Assembly: GCA_030149365.1 (NCBI GenBank) | Contig: JASBRP010000024.1 | Coordinates: 1-64,000, forward strand | Direction: 5' to 3' | DNA: 64,000 nucleotides | DNA from: Solimonas sp. | GTDB lineage: Bacteria; Pseudomonadota; Gammaproteobacteria; Nevskiales; Nevskiaceae | In this document: positions 24,823 to 32,448 of the stretch, piece after piece | Layout of the letters: every line of letters starts with the position of its first letter | How positions within the stretch are numbered: position 1 is the stretch's first letter | Made by a program: the position numbers and the translations under genes | Notes under the pieces: model-generated | Seen by the model: the letters and a program-made list of their open reading frames with translations, nothing else | Database searches by the model: none | Told to the model about the DNA's origin: nothing

Positions 24823-25584
24823 TCAGGGCTTGCCGCTGCCCTTGCGCTGGATGGGCACGGCTCTGTCGGCCGCTGGTGTCGCAAGAAGGTCTGCCGGCAG
24901 GGTCTCGCCGCGCGCGGCGGCAACGCCGGCCAGCAGGCTGCGGACGGTGAAGCGCCACTGCCCGATGCCGGGATCCACGAACTGCGGGTAGGCGCGGCGC
25001 ACCAGGGGCAGCTCGTGGTCGTCGCGCGCGCCGAGCACGCGGCGCGTCTCGATCTTCCAGGGCTCGCCGGCCGCCTCGGCGGCGCGGTTGCCGGTCATGC
25101 CGGTGGCGGTGCCGACCACGACGGTGCCCAGCGCATGGAACAGGCTGACGCCCTCGTCGATGCTGAAGCCGTGCAGCGTGATGACGCCCAGGAACTTCTC
25201 CAGCAGGTCCACCTCGGCATGCGGACCCAGGCGGCCGCGCTGCAGCTCGGTGATCAGCTGGGGCTCGGCCAGGAAAGACTGCAGCAGCGTCTCGGCGTAC
25301 TGCAGCGCCACCTCGGACCAGTGCGCGGACTCCGCCGCTGGCGCCTGCCGGCGCAGCATCAGCTCGAAGCTGGCCAGGCGCAGCAGTTCGTCGCGCGTGC
25401 CGACATGGCGGTACAGCGTGGCCAGGCCGATGCCGAGCTGGTCGGCCACCTGCTTCAGGGAGAGGTTGTCCAGGCCCAGTTCCAGGGCCACGGCGACGAT
25501 CTGCGGCACGGTGACGCTGGGTGGCCGGCCGACACGCGGTGCCGCCTGCCCCCTGCCTGCCTTGATCGCCGCGCCGCCGCTCAT
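24823..25584 (-). CDS. TetR-family regulator of P450 unit
   Basis: 253-residue TetR-type regulator. The N-terminal HTH contains LSLKQVADQLGIGLATLYRH followed by VGTRDELLRL; the long C-terminal part would bind a ligand. The ATG at 25584 is preferred to upstream in-frame starts because the region before it carries an operator-like inverted repeat (25606-25633). It is followed by the P450 after 19 nt, so it probably represses itself and the P450/rubredoxin genes. Confidence 0.88.
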   Translation of the reverse strand: MSGGAAIKAGRGQAAPRVGRPPSVTVPQIVAVALELGLDNLSLKQVADQLGIGLATLYRHVGTRDELLRLASFELMLRRQAPAAESAHWSEVALQYAETLLQSFLAEPQLITELQRGRLGPHAEVDLLEKFLGVITLHGFSIDEGVSLFHALGTVVVGTATGMTGNRAAEAAGEPWKIETRRVLGARDDHELPLVRRAYPQFVDPGIGQWRFTVRSLLAGVAAARGETLPADLLATPAADRAVPIQRKGSGKP

Positions 25585-25605
25585 GTGCCGGTCCTGGTCC
25601 CAATA

Positions 25606-25633
25606 CGAGAATTGTTTTGCGAATATATTCTCG
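25606..25633. promoter_or_regulatory. TetR operator candidate
   Basis: Inverted repeat CGAGAAT-N14-ATTCTCG, 28 bp in total, directly upstream of the TetR gene, in an AT-rich island in otherwise GC-rich DNA. It includes the short palindrome GAATATATTC (25621-25630). Position and size fit autoregulation. Confidence 0.55.
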
Positions 25634-25639
25634 AAATTA

Positions 25640-25673
25640 GACAAAAACAACAGGGCCGGGTTTCCCCGGCCCT
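25640..25673 (-). terminator. Terminator after cycloisomerase-like gene
   Basis: Stem AGGGCCGGG (25652-25660) and CCCGGCCCT (25665-25673), followed on the minus strand by TGTTGTTTTTGTC. It separates the Rieske/CMD/cycloisomerase operon from the TetR/P450/rubredoxin genes. Confidence 0.85.
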
Positions 25674-25694
25674 TTATCCAATCAACTCAAGGTC

Positions 25695-26579
25695 TTAAAT
25701 GATCGGCCCGTAGACCCAGGCGAACAGGTCCAGCAGGAACAGCACGATCATGCTGACCGCCGAGGCCTCCATGAAGGCGCGCGAGGCGCTCCAGCGCTCG
25801 CCCTGGGCGCCGGCGAAGTCATCCTCGTCCATGCGATAGATGTTGGGGAAGCTGACTAGGAAATACAGCATGTAGCAGACCGAGCCGATGCTGAGCATGC
25901 GCGCCATGTCCACGTACCAGACGTGCTGCTTGATGCCCTCGTTGACGTAGAAGAAGGTCTCGGCCCAGGCGAAGAAGAAGGCCGTGACCGCGACCGTCAG
26001 CGCCCACAGCAGCTTGCGCAGCAAGGGGCTGACGTTGGGCGTCAGCGTGCGCACGCGGCGCATGATCACCACCGAGGCGCTGTGGTACACCACGAAGAAC
26101 GCGATGGCGTTGAGGTACATGCTCGGCGGGATCTTCTGGAAGGTCTCGCGCGCGGTGGCTTCGTCCGGGCCCAGCAGGAAGGAGTCGAAGTACAGCGTCA
26201 CCTCGGGGAAGTGGTAGCGCAGGCCCAGGATCTGGAAGAAGTACTCGGTGTGGAAGTAGGTCGCCCAGAACACGTAGGTCGACATGTATACGTTGTACTT
26301 GAACCAGTAGCTCTCCACCGCCGGCACGCCGCTGTTGCGGCGCAGCCACCAAGGCAGCAGCAGGCAGTACGGCACCCACATCAGGAAATTCTGGACGATG
26401 TTCCAGAAGTTGCCGGTGTCGAGCCAGCCCATCTGCTGCACCACGGTGTTGAAGACGATGAACACCGGCAGGAACAACAGGAAGAATTTCTCGCCCCAGG
26501 CCTTGTCGGGATTGCGCGAGAACCAGTAACCGGGGATGCGGCCGGAGGAGGCCGTGGCGGATGCGGCGGCGGTGTTCAT
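25695..26579 (-). CDS. Cycloeucalenol cycloisomerase-like membrane protein
   Basis: 294-residue integral membrane protein with about six hydrophobic segments. It matches plant cycloeucalenol cycloisomerase (CPI1) at several recalled landmarks: NPDKAWGEKFFLLFLP (23-38; plant ASKRWGEIFFLCYTP), YWFKYN and YFHTEYFFQILG (91-119; plant YWVKAN and YFWTHYFFTVLG), YFLVSFPNIYRMDE (239-252; plant YFIVSFPMFFRMDE) and a terminal GPII. The plant enzyme opens the 9beta,19-cyclopropane ring of phytosterol intermediates. The gene overlaps the CMD-like gene by four bases (ATGA) and follows a KshA-like Rieske gene, so a sterol or triterpenoid substrate is likely. Activity in this organism is inferred. Confidence 0.85.
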   Translation of the reverse strand: MNTAAASATASSGRIPGYWFSRNPDKAWGEKFFLLFLPVFIVFNTVVQQMGWLDTGNFWNIVQNFLMWVPYCLLLPWWLRRNSGVPAVESYWFKYNVYMSTYVFWATYFHTEYFFQILGLRYHFPEVTLYFDSFLLGPDEATARETFQKIPPSMYLNAIAFFVVYHSASVVIMRRVRTLTPNVSPLLRKLLWALTVAVTAFFFAWAETFFYVNEGIKQHVWYVDMARMLSIGSVCYMLYFLVSFPNIYRMDEDDFAGAQGERWSASRAFMEASAVSMIVLFLLDLFAWVYGPII

Positions 26580-26959
26580 GCGGCCCCCTGCGGCGCGTGC
26601 GCTTCGGCCTTGACGCTGTTGACGATCTGGAACAGCTGCGAGCCTTTGGGGTAACCGACGTACTGCGTCAGGAAGACAGCGACGGCGTCGAGTTGGGCAT
26701 GCGTCAGCTCGCCGCGCAGCAGGGCGGAGCGCAGCTGGATGGTCAGCGTGCCGGCCTCGCCCTGCGCGGCGATGGCGCCGATCAGCAGCAGGCGCCGGTC
26801 GCGGATGGACAGCGTCTCGTCGGCCCATAGCGTGCCGAACAAGGTCTCCAGCATGTAGTCGATGAACGGGCTCTCGCCCTCCCCGGCCGGCAGCGGCACC
26901 TTGCCGCAGTAGACCTCGTTGAACAGTTCGACACCCTTCTTGCGGTCGTAGCGACTCAT
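26576..26959 (-). CDS. AhpD/carboxymuconolactone decarboxylase-like protein
   Basis: 127-residue protein of the AhpD/CMD fold: TLSIRDRRLLLIGAIAAQGEAGTL and RGELTHAQLDAVAVFLTQYVGYP are the conserved helices. The CxxC of true AhpD peroxidases is absent, so a thiol-peroxidase role is unlikely; decarboxylase-like or unknown activity remains. GGAGGAGAG precedes ATG 26959. It lies 25 nt after the Rieske gene and overlaps the cycloisomerase-like gene, so all three form one operon. Confidence 0.85.
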   Translation of the reverse strand: MSRYDRKKGVELFNEVYCGKVPLPAGEGESPFIDYMLETLFGTLWADETLSIRDRRLLLIGAIAAQGEAGTLTIQLRSALLRGELTHAQLDAVAVFLTQYVGYPKGSQLFQIVNSVKAEAHAPQGAA

Positions 26960-26984
26960 GTTTCTCTCCTCCGTTCCGGGCCGC

Positions 26985-28151
26985 TCAGCTTTCCTGCTCG
27001 GCGAGCACGGCCTGGATGTTGTCGCGCAGGTCATGCACGGTCCACTTGGTGTTGTTGTTGTGGAACAGGCGCGTGTCCACCTGGGCGCGGTCGGTGTAGA
27101 ACTGCGAGTACCAGCGACGCAGCTTGGCGATGGGGCCGTCGGCCGCGCAGAGCGTCGGCTCCGGGCGGAACAGCTTGCGCTCCCAGATATAGACGTCTTC
27201 CATGAAGGCCTGGTACGAGGCCTCGCAATAGCCCTGCGCCGCCGCCTCCAGGTGTTCCGGCGGGAAGTTGTCGGCGTTGGCCTTCACGATCACGCCGAAC
27301 CAGTACTCGATGGTGCTCTCGTCGATCGGGCACCAGGCGGTGAGGATCGCCGAGTCGAACATCTTGGAGTCCTGCGTCTGCCAGGTGTACTGGTAGGCCG
27401 GACCGAAGGTCAGCGAGCGCACGTAGAGCTTGTCGTCCTGCGCGTCGGCGGCCAGGCGCGTGTGCTTGCCCCACATCAGTTCGCCGGTCATGTGGCCGTC
27501 CCAGACCGGCAGCCAGGTGTCCACGTCGTAGCCGTGGATCGGCAGCAGGTGGCCCTTGTCCACGGTGTTCTCGATCACCTCGCGCGGATGCGTCTTGATG
27601 GTGATCTGGAAGCGGCGCCAACCCTGGGTCCAACCCTTGGCGTTGAAATCCTCCAGCGGCAGGATGTCGTAGTCCGGCTCGCCACCTTCGGGGTCGAACC
27701 AGATCAGCACGGTGTCGTTGATCTCCAGCGTCTTGAAGGCGCGCGTCTTGGCCTTGGCCGGGATGCTGGCGCAGTACGGGATCTTCACGCACTTGCCGGT
27801 GTCGCCGTGGTACTGCCAGTTGTGGAACGGGCACTGCAGCTCATTGCCGAAGACCTTGCCGGCCGAGAGGTCGGCACCCAGGTGCGGGCAGAAGGCGTCC
27901 AGGCAGCGGATCTTGCCGTCCTCTCCACGGAAGAAGGCCAGGCGCATGCCGAAGTAGTCGCGCGGCACCGGCTCGCCCTGGGGAAACTCGTCGCTCCAGC
28001 CCACCATGTGCCAGCCGCGCGCGTAGCGAGGCGAGCCGTCCGCATGACGTGGGATGGTGATGAGGTTGCGCTGCGCCGTGGCGGCGGAACTGCGCCGCAG
28101 GGTCTCGGCCTTGGCGTTCAGGTCGCCGCCCTTCCTGTTGTCCGTATCCAT
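26985..28151 (-). CDS. KshA-like Rieske non-heme iron oxygenase, copy 2
   Basis: 388-residue oxygenase. The Rieske site is CPHLG (C88, H90) and CPFHNW (C107, H110); the iron site is in ENTVDKGHLLPIH (D198, H201, H206). The N-terminal YARGWHMVGWSDEFPQGE region is shared with copy 1 and with KshA/SdmA-type oxygenases. ATG 28151 is chosen, with GAGAGGGCAAG upstream; an ATG at 28193 lacks a clear Shine-Dalgarno and would overlap a palindrome. It leads the operon with the CMD-like and cycloisomerase-like genes. It is likely to hydroxylate or demethylate a steroid or triterpenoid skeleton; the reductase is not encoded nearby. Confidence 0.9.
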   Translation of the reverse strand: MDTDNRKGGDLNAKAETLRRSSAATAQRNLITIPRHADGSPRYARGWHMVGWSDEFPQGEPVPRDYFGMRLAFFRGEDGKIRCLDAFCPHLGADLSAGKVFGNELQCPFHNWQYHGDTGKCVKIPYCASIPAKAKTRAFKTLEINDTVLIWFDPEGGEPDYDILPLEDFNAKGWTQGWRRFQITIKTHPREVIENTVDKGHLLPIHGYDVDTWLPVWDGHMTGELMWGKHTRLAADAQDDKLYVRSLTFGPAYQYTWQTQDSKMFDSAILTAWCPIDESTIEYWFGVIVKANADNFPPEHLEAAAQGYCEASYQAFMEDVYIWERKLFRPEPTLCAADGPIAKLRRWYSQFYTDRAQVDTRLFHNNNTKWTVHDLRDNIQAVLAEQES

Positions 28152-28189
28152 CTGTCTTGCCCTCTCCAGAACCCGGCTTTTGCCCGGAA

Positions 28190-28207
28190 ACATTTCTTCA
28201 ACAATGT
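28190..28207. promoter_or_regulatory. Inverted repeat upstream of Rieske copy 2
   Basis: ACATT-TCTTCAAC-AATGT (extended AAACATT/AATGTTT) lies 38 bp before the Rieske start. It has the same ACATT-N8-AATGT frame and 18-bp length as the palindrome at 3543-3560, so a common regulator is possible. Confidence 0.5.
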
Positions 28208-28314
28208 TTTTGCAGCATGGAGCCGGCGCCGGGCCCGGTTCATCCCCCGACTGCGGTAGAAATGACCGGCGGCGGGGCTAAGATGGCCCTGCCCGAGCCA
28301 CACGGAGTCTTCCC

Positions 28315-28683
28315 ATGCATCCCTCCCTTCGCGCCCTGCCGCTGTTGCTGTGCCTGGCCAGCCTGCCGGCCTTCGCCGCGGCGCCTGGCGACTGCATCGA
28401 GACCATCAAGCAGGGCCGCTCCGGCGGCCTGATCAGCTTCCAGTCGGAGGCGCACGCCCGCGAGCTGCTGGGCACCGAGGCCGGGCGCTACTGCCGCGAC
28501 CTGGGCGAGCCCACGATCACCGAGGTCCGCTGCGGCCACGATGCGCCGCGGGACCAGTCCGTGGTGTCCTCGGAGGGCGGCAAGCCGCTGGTGCTGGAGC
28601 GCCGCGAGCGCTGGTATTGCTCCGGCGACATCCGCTGCGCACTGCCGGAGAAGCGCTGCGGCACGGCGGCGCCAGCACACTGA
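28315..28683 (+). CDS. Small secreted Cys-containing protein, unknown function
   Basis: 122-residue protein with a signal peptide ending near AFA-A. The mature part has six Cys (GDCIETIK, RYCRDLG, VRCGHDA, WYCSGDIRC, EKRC) that could form three disulfides. No domain is recognised. It is divergent from the Rieske operon and followed after 50 bp by a TonB receptor on the same strand. Confidence 0.7.
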   Translation: MHPSLRALPLLLCLASLPAFAAAPGDCIETIKQGRSGGLISFQSEAHARELLGTEAGRYCRDLGEPTITEVRCGHDAPRDQSVVSSEGGKPLVLERRERWYCSGDIRCALPEKRCGTAAPAH

Positions 28684-28733
28684 TACTGCCTTCAGGGTAG
28701 AACCCGCCCCGGGGGCGCGGGTTAGGATTCCGC

Positions 28734-30842
28734 ATGCACTACCGTTCCCTGCGCCCCCTGCTGGCCCTCGGCCTGCTGCCCTTGCCCCTGTCCGCCGCCC
28801 TCGCCGAAGACGCGCCGACGCCACTGCCCCCGGTGGTGGTCAGCGGCATGCCCTCGCCGCGTCCCGAACTGGAGGCGCCGGCCGCCATCGGCCGTGTCGA
28901 CGCCGAGGACCTGGAATGGACCCAGCCGGGCATCGGGCTGTCCGAAAGCCTGGTGCGCGTGCCGGGCCTGACCGTGCGCAACCGCCAGAACTACGCGCAG
29001 GACCTGCAGATCCAAAGCCGCGGCTTTGGCGCGCGCTCCAGCTTCGGCGTGCGCGGCATCCAGCTGCGGCTCGACGGCATCCCGCTGACGGCGCCGGACG
29101 GCCAGGGCCAACCCTCGAGCCTGTCGGTGACCTCGCTGGATCACGTGGAAGTGTTGCGCGGGCCGCTGGCCTACCCCTACGGCAACGCCTCCGGCGGCGT
29201 GATCGCCGCCTTCTCGGCCCCGCCGCCCGCCGAGCTCACCTTCGGCAGCCGCGTGGTGATGGGCAGCGACGACACCTGGCGCGCCTCGGCCTCCGCCGCC
29301 GGGCAGGCGCTGGACGGCAAGCTCGGGTATCGCGTCGAAGGCCTGCGCTTCATGACCGACGGCTACCGCGAGCACAGTGCCGCGCGCCGCGACCAAGTGG
29401 CGGCGACCGCCAGTTGGCAGATCGACGAGACCAAGCGCCTGGGCCTGGTGTTCAACAGCCTGTCGCAGCCCGATGCGCAGGATCCGCTGGGCTTGAGCCG
29501 CGCGCAGTACGCCGCGAACCCTCGCCAGGTGGACCCCGGCGCCAACACCTTCAACACGCGCAAGAGCCTCAACGATCGCATCGGTGGCCTGCGCTACGAG
29601 CAGCAGCTCGCCAATGGCGACAGCCTGGAGCTGGTGACGTATGCCAGCGCCCGTGCCGTGCGCCAGTTCCAGTCGATCCCAGTGGGGGCGCAGAACCCGC
29701 CGAAACAACCCGGCGGCGTGATCGACCTGGAGCGTGAGGGCTATGGCAGCGACGGCCGCTACAACTGGAAGCTGTCGCGCGGCACGATCAGCGCCGGCCT
29801 GCAGTGGCAGGCGCTGAACGAGAACCGCAAGGGTTACGAGAACTTCGTCGGCGCCACCACCGGCGTGCTGGGTGCGCTGCGGCGCGACGAGGACAACCAG
29901 GTGGACAGCTTCGACCAGTTCCTGTCCGCCGACTGGGCGCTGTCGGAGCGCTGGACCGTGCTGGGCGCACTGCGCCGCAGCGAGGTGGACTTCGAATCCG
30001 AGGACCACTACATCACCGGCGCCAACCCCAACGACAGCGGCGACAAGCGCTACAGCGCCACCACCCCGGCGCTGGCCCTGCGCTATGCCTGGAACCCGGC
30101 CAGCAGCGTCTACGGCAGCTGGGGCCGCGGCTTCGAGACACCCACCTTCAATGAGCTGTCCTACAAGCCGGACGGCAGTAGTGGCCTGAACCTGGACTTG
30201 CGCGCCTCTCGCAGCCAGACCTTCGAGCTGGGCTGGAAGCGCGCGCTGCCGCGTGGCGGGCTGTTCACGCTGGCGTTGTTCGATACGAGCGCGGAGGACG
30301 ACATCGTGCCGGCCGTCAACAGTGGCGGCCGCGCCAGCTTCCAGAATGCCGATACGCAGCGGCGCGGCGTGGAAGCAGGGCTGACGCTGAGGATCGGCGG
30401 CGACTGGTCGCTGCAGCTGGCGGCGGACTATATCGACGCCGAGTTCGACAAGGACTTCAGCTACGTTGCGGGCGGCGCCACGATCCCCGTGAACAAGGGC
30501 AATCGGATCCCGGGCATCGGCCGGAACAACGCCTGGGCGGAACTGGCCTGGCGCCGCGCCCTGCCCGGCTGGTCGGCGGCCGTGGACCTGCGCCACTCGG
30601 GCAGCGTGGCGGTCAACGACCTGAACAGCGACGAGGCCGAGTCCTACCGCGTGCTCAACGCCCGCCTGGCCTGGTTGCGCCCCTATGGCCGCGGCAGCTT
30701 CGGCGCCTTCGTGCGCGTGGACAACCTGCTGGACAAGACCTATGCGGGCTCGGTGATCGTCAACGAGGGCAACAGCCGCTTCTTCGAGCCGGCACCGGAC
30801 CGCAGCTGGTTCGCGGGCGTGGAGATGAATTTCACGCCGTAG
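28734..30842 (+). CDS. TonB-dependent receptor 2
   Basis: 702-residue outer-membrane receptor with a signal peptide (to about ALA-E), a TonB box-like PVVVSGMPS, a plug (VNVEGT-type motifs replaced by GIGLSESLVRVPGLTVRNRQ, QSRGFGARSSFGVRGIQLRL, LRGPLAYPYGNASGG) and a barrel ending EMNFTP. The plug most resembles PrrA/FecA-like iron-complex receptors. A hairpin (ACCCGC...GCGGGT) lies just upstream at about 28701-28721; no Fur box was found, so the ligand may not be iron. It is not obviously linked to rsgA downstream. Confidence 0.88.
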   Translation: MHYRSLRPLLALGLLPLPLSAALAEDAPTPLPPVVVSGMPSPRPELEAPAAIGRVDAEDLEWTQPGIGLSESLVRVPGLTVRNRQNYAQDLQIQSRGFGARSSFGVRGIQLRLDGIPLTAPDGQGQPSSLSVTSLDHVEVLRGPLAYPYGNASGGVIAAFSAPPPAELTFGSRVVMGSDDTWRASASAAGQALDGKLGYRVEGLRFMTDGYREHSAARRDQVAATASWQIDETKRLGLVFNSLSQPDAQDPLGLSRAQYAANPRQVDPGANTFNTRKSLNDRIGGLRYEQQLANGDSLELVTYASARAVRQFQSIPVGAQNPPKQPGGVIDLEREGYGSDGRYNWKLSRGTISAGLQWQALNENRKGYENFVGATTGVLGALRRDEDNQVDSFDQFLSADWALSERWTVLGALRRSEVDFESEDHYITGANPNDSGDKRYSATTPALALRYAWNPASSVYGSWGRGFETPTFNELSYKPDGSSGLNLDLRASRSQTFELGWKRALPRGGLFTLALFDTSAEDDIVPAVNSGGRASFQNADTQRRGVEAGLTLRIGGDWSLQLAADYIDAEFDKDFSYVAGGATIPVNKGNRIPGIGRNNAWAELAWRRALPGWSAAVDLRHSGSVAVNDLNSDEAESYRVLNARLAWLRPYGRGSFGAFVRVDNLLDKTYAGSVIVNEGNSRFFEPAPDRSWFAGVEMNFTP

Positions 30843-30903
30843 GCGCAGGCTGGGAGGGGCCTGGGCGGGCTAGAATCCGTCCTCACCTCTCTCGCAACAC
30901 TCC

Positions 30904-31899
30904 ATGACCGTCCCCCTCGGCGATGAACTGGCAAGGCTGGGCTGGAACGCCGCGCTAAAGGCGGCGCTGGAACAGCTGCCCCCTGGGCCAGGGCGACCGG
31001 TGCGGATCGTCGAGCAGCATCGCAGCGAATACCGCGTCAACGATGGCGAGCACGAATTCAGCGCCCGCACCCATCCCGCGCTGCATCAGGCGCTGACCAA
31101 GGCCGATGACGGCATCGCGGTGGGTGACTGGGCGCTGTACCAGGACGAGGGCGACTGGCTGACCCAGCTCCTGCCCCGCCGCAGCCTGCTGGAGCGCACG
31201 CGCGAGGATGGGCGCCGCCAGCGGCTGGTGGCCAATGTCGATACCGCGCTGCTGGTGATGGGCCTGGACGGCGACTTCAGCCCCGAGCGCCTGATGCGCT
31301 ACCGGCTGATGGCCGTGGCCGGCGATGTGACGCCCGTGCTGCTGCTGACCAAGCTCGACCGCGCCCAGGATGCCGAGGCCCAGCGCCGCGAAATCGCCAG
31401 CCTGGCGCCCGATACTGCCGTGGTCACGCTCGACGCTCGCAGCCCCCAGGTGCCGGAGCTGCTCGCGCCCTGGCTCCAGCCGGGGCAAACGCTGGTGCTG
31501 CTCGGCTCCTCCGGGGTCGGCAAGTCGACGCTGATGAACAGCCTGCTGGGCACCGATACACAGCGCACCGGCGCCACGCAGGACCACCAGGATGACCTGG
31601 GCCGCCACACCACCACGGCCCGCTTCCTGCGACGCTTGCCGGGCGGTGCCTGCCTGATCGACACGCCGGGCTTGCGCGAGCTGAAGCTGTCGGAAGAGCA
31701 GGCCAAGGTCGAAGACGATTTTGCGGATGTCCGGCAGCTGGCGGCCCGTTGCCGCTTCAGCGACTGCCAGCACCAGCGCGAGCCCGGCTGCGCGGTGGTG
31801 CGCGAGCTCTCAGCGCAGCGGATCGCGGCCTGGCGCGACAGCCTGGTGCCAAGGAAGCCGGACAGGAAACCCGGAACGTTCGGGCGCGGTAAGCCGTAG
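30904..31899 (+). CDS. rsgA: Ribosome small-subunit GTPase RsgA
   Basis: 331-residue circularly permuted GTPase acting in 30S maturation. The motif order G4 (TKLD, 149-152), G1 (GSSGVGKST, 201-209), G3 (DTPG, 253-256) is diagnostic; the C-terminal zinc finger is C283, C288, H290, C296. It has an N-terminal OB-like domain. It belongs to the YjeQ-related group in which a second, divergent copy often coexists; another rsgA may exist elsewhere in the genome. It is followed by a dispersed repeat and no operon partner. Confidence 0.93.
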   Translation: MTVPLGDELARLGWNAALKAALEQLPPGPGRPVRIVEQHRSEYRVNDGEHEFSARTHPALHQALTKADDGIAVGDWALYQDEGDWLTQLLPRRSLLERTREDGRRQRLVANVDTALLVMGLDGDFSPERLMRYRLMAVAGDVTPVLLLTKLDRAQDAEAQRREIASLAPDTAVVTLDARSPQVPELLAPWLQPGQTLVLLGSSGVGKSTLMNSLLGTDTQRTGATQDHQDDLGRHTTTARFLRRLPGGACLIDTPGLRELKLSEEQAKVEDDFADVRQLAARCRFSDCQHQREPGCAVVRELSAQRIAAWRDSLVPRKPDRKPGTFGRGKP

Positions 31900-31928
31900 G
31901 GGAACTCTGAAGAATTCAGCTCGCGCTG

Positions 31929-32028
31929 AAGCCCTGGGCTTGTCGAAGGATCGAAGCATGGGCGGACTTGCCGCCAGGTCCGTCAATCCGTTGCCGCCCA
32001 CCCTTCGACAGGCTCAGGGCGAACGGCA
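31929..32028. repeat. Dispersed GAACGG/CTTGTCGAAG repeat, copy 2
   Basis: CTTGTCGAAGGATCGAAGC on the left and CCCTTCGACAGGCTCAGGGC on the right match the copies at 4821-4930 and 45267-45345. Intergenic between rsgA and yajD. Confidence 0.75.
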
Positions 32029-32052
32029 ACTAAACCTGAGTGCCCCCGGCCA

Positions 32053-32433
32053 TCAGGACTTCTTGTTGCCCATCATCGCCTTCAGGTCCGCGAACGGATT
32101 GCCGGTCGCCACCGTCTGGCTGCTCTCTCCCGATGCCTTGCGGCCATCGTTGTCGGTGTAGCGCGAGTGCTCGTTGTCGTGGCAGTACAGGCACAGCAGC
32201 TCCCAGTTGCTGCCGTCCTCGGGGTTGTAGTCGTGGTTGTGGTTCTTGTGGTGCACGGTCAGCTCGCGCAGGTTGCTGCGCGTGAACTCGCGCGCGCAGC
32301 GACCGCAGACCCAGGGGTACATCTTCAGGGCGCGCTCGCGGTAGCCGGCATCACGCTGGGCAGCGTTGCGCTGGGCGTCGGCGACGATCTGGTCGAGCCT
32401 GGCGTTGTCGATCGTGGTTTTCTTGATGACCAT
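32053..32433 (-). CDS. yajD: HNH nuclease family protein YajD
   Basis: 126-residue HNH protein like Escherichia coli YajD. A zinc-ribbon pair (C43/C46 and C81/C84) frames the HNH core VHHKNHNHDYNPEDG (60-74), with CHDNEH at 84-89. It presumably cleaves DNA, but the cellular role of YajD is not known. GGGAGACAG precedes ATG 32433. The amidase gene ends 15 bp upstream on the same strand, so the two may be co-transcribed. Confidence 0.93.
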   Translation of the reverse strand: MVIKKTTIDNARLDQIVADAQRNAAQRDAGYRERALKMYPWVCGRCAREFTRSNLRELTVHHKNHNHDYNPEDGSNWELLCLYCHDNEHSRYTDNDGRKASGESSQTVATGNPFADLKAMMGNKKS

Positions 32434-32448
32434 GGCGCTGTCTCCCGA

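Noticed and set aside
28722-30596. Long open frame on the minus strand opposite the second TonB receptor
   Set aside because: It has no recognisable domain and mirrors the codon structure of the receptor; GC-rich genes commonly leave the opposite strand open.
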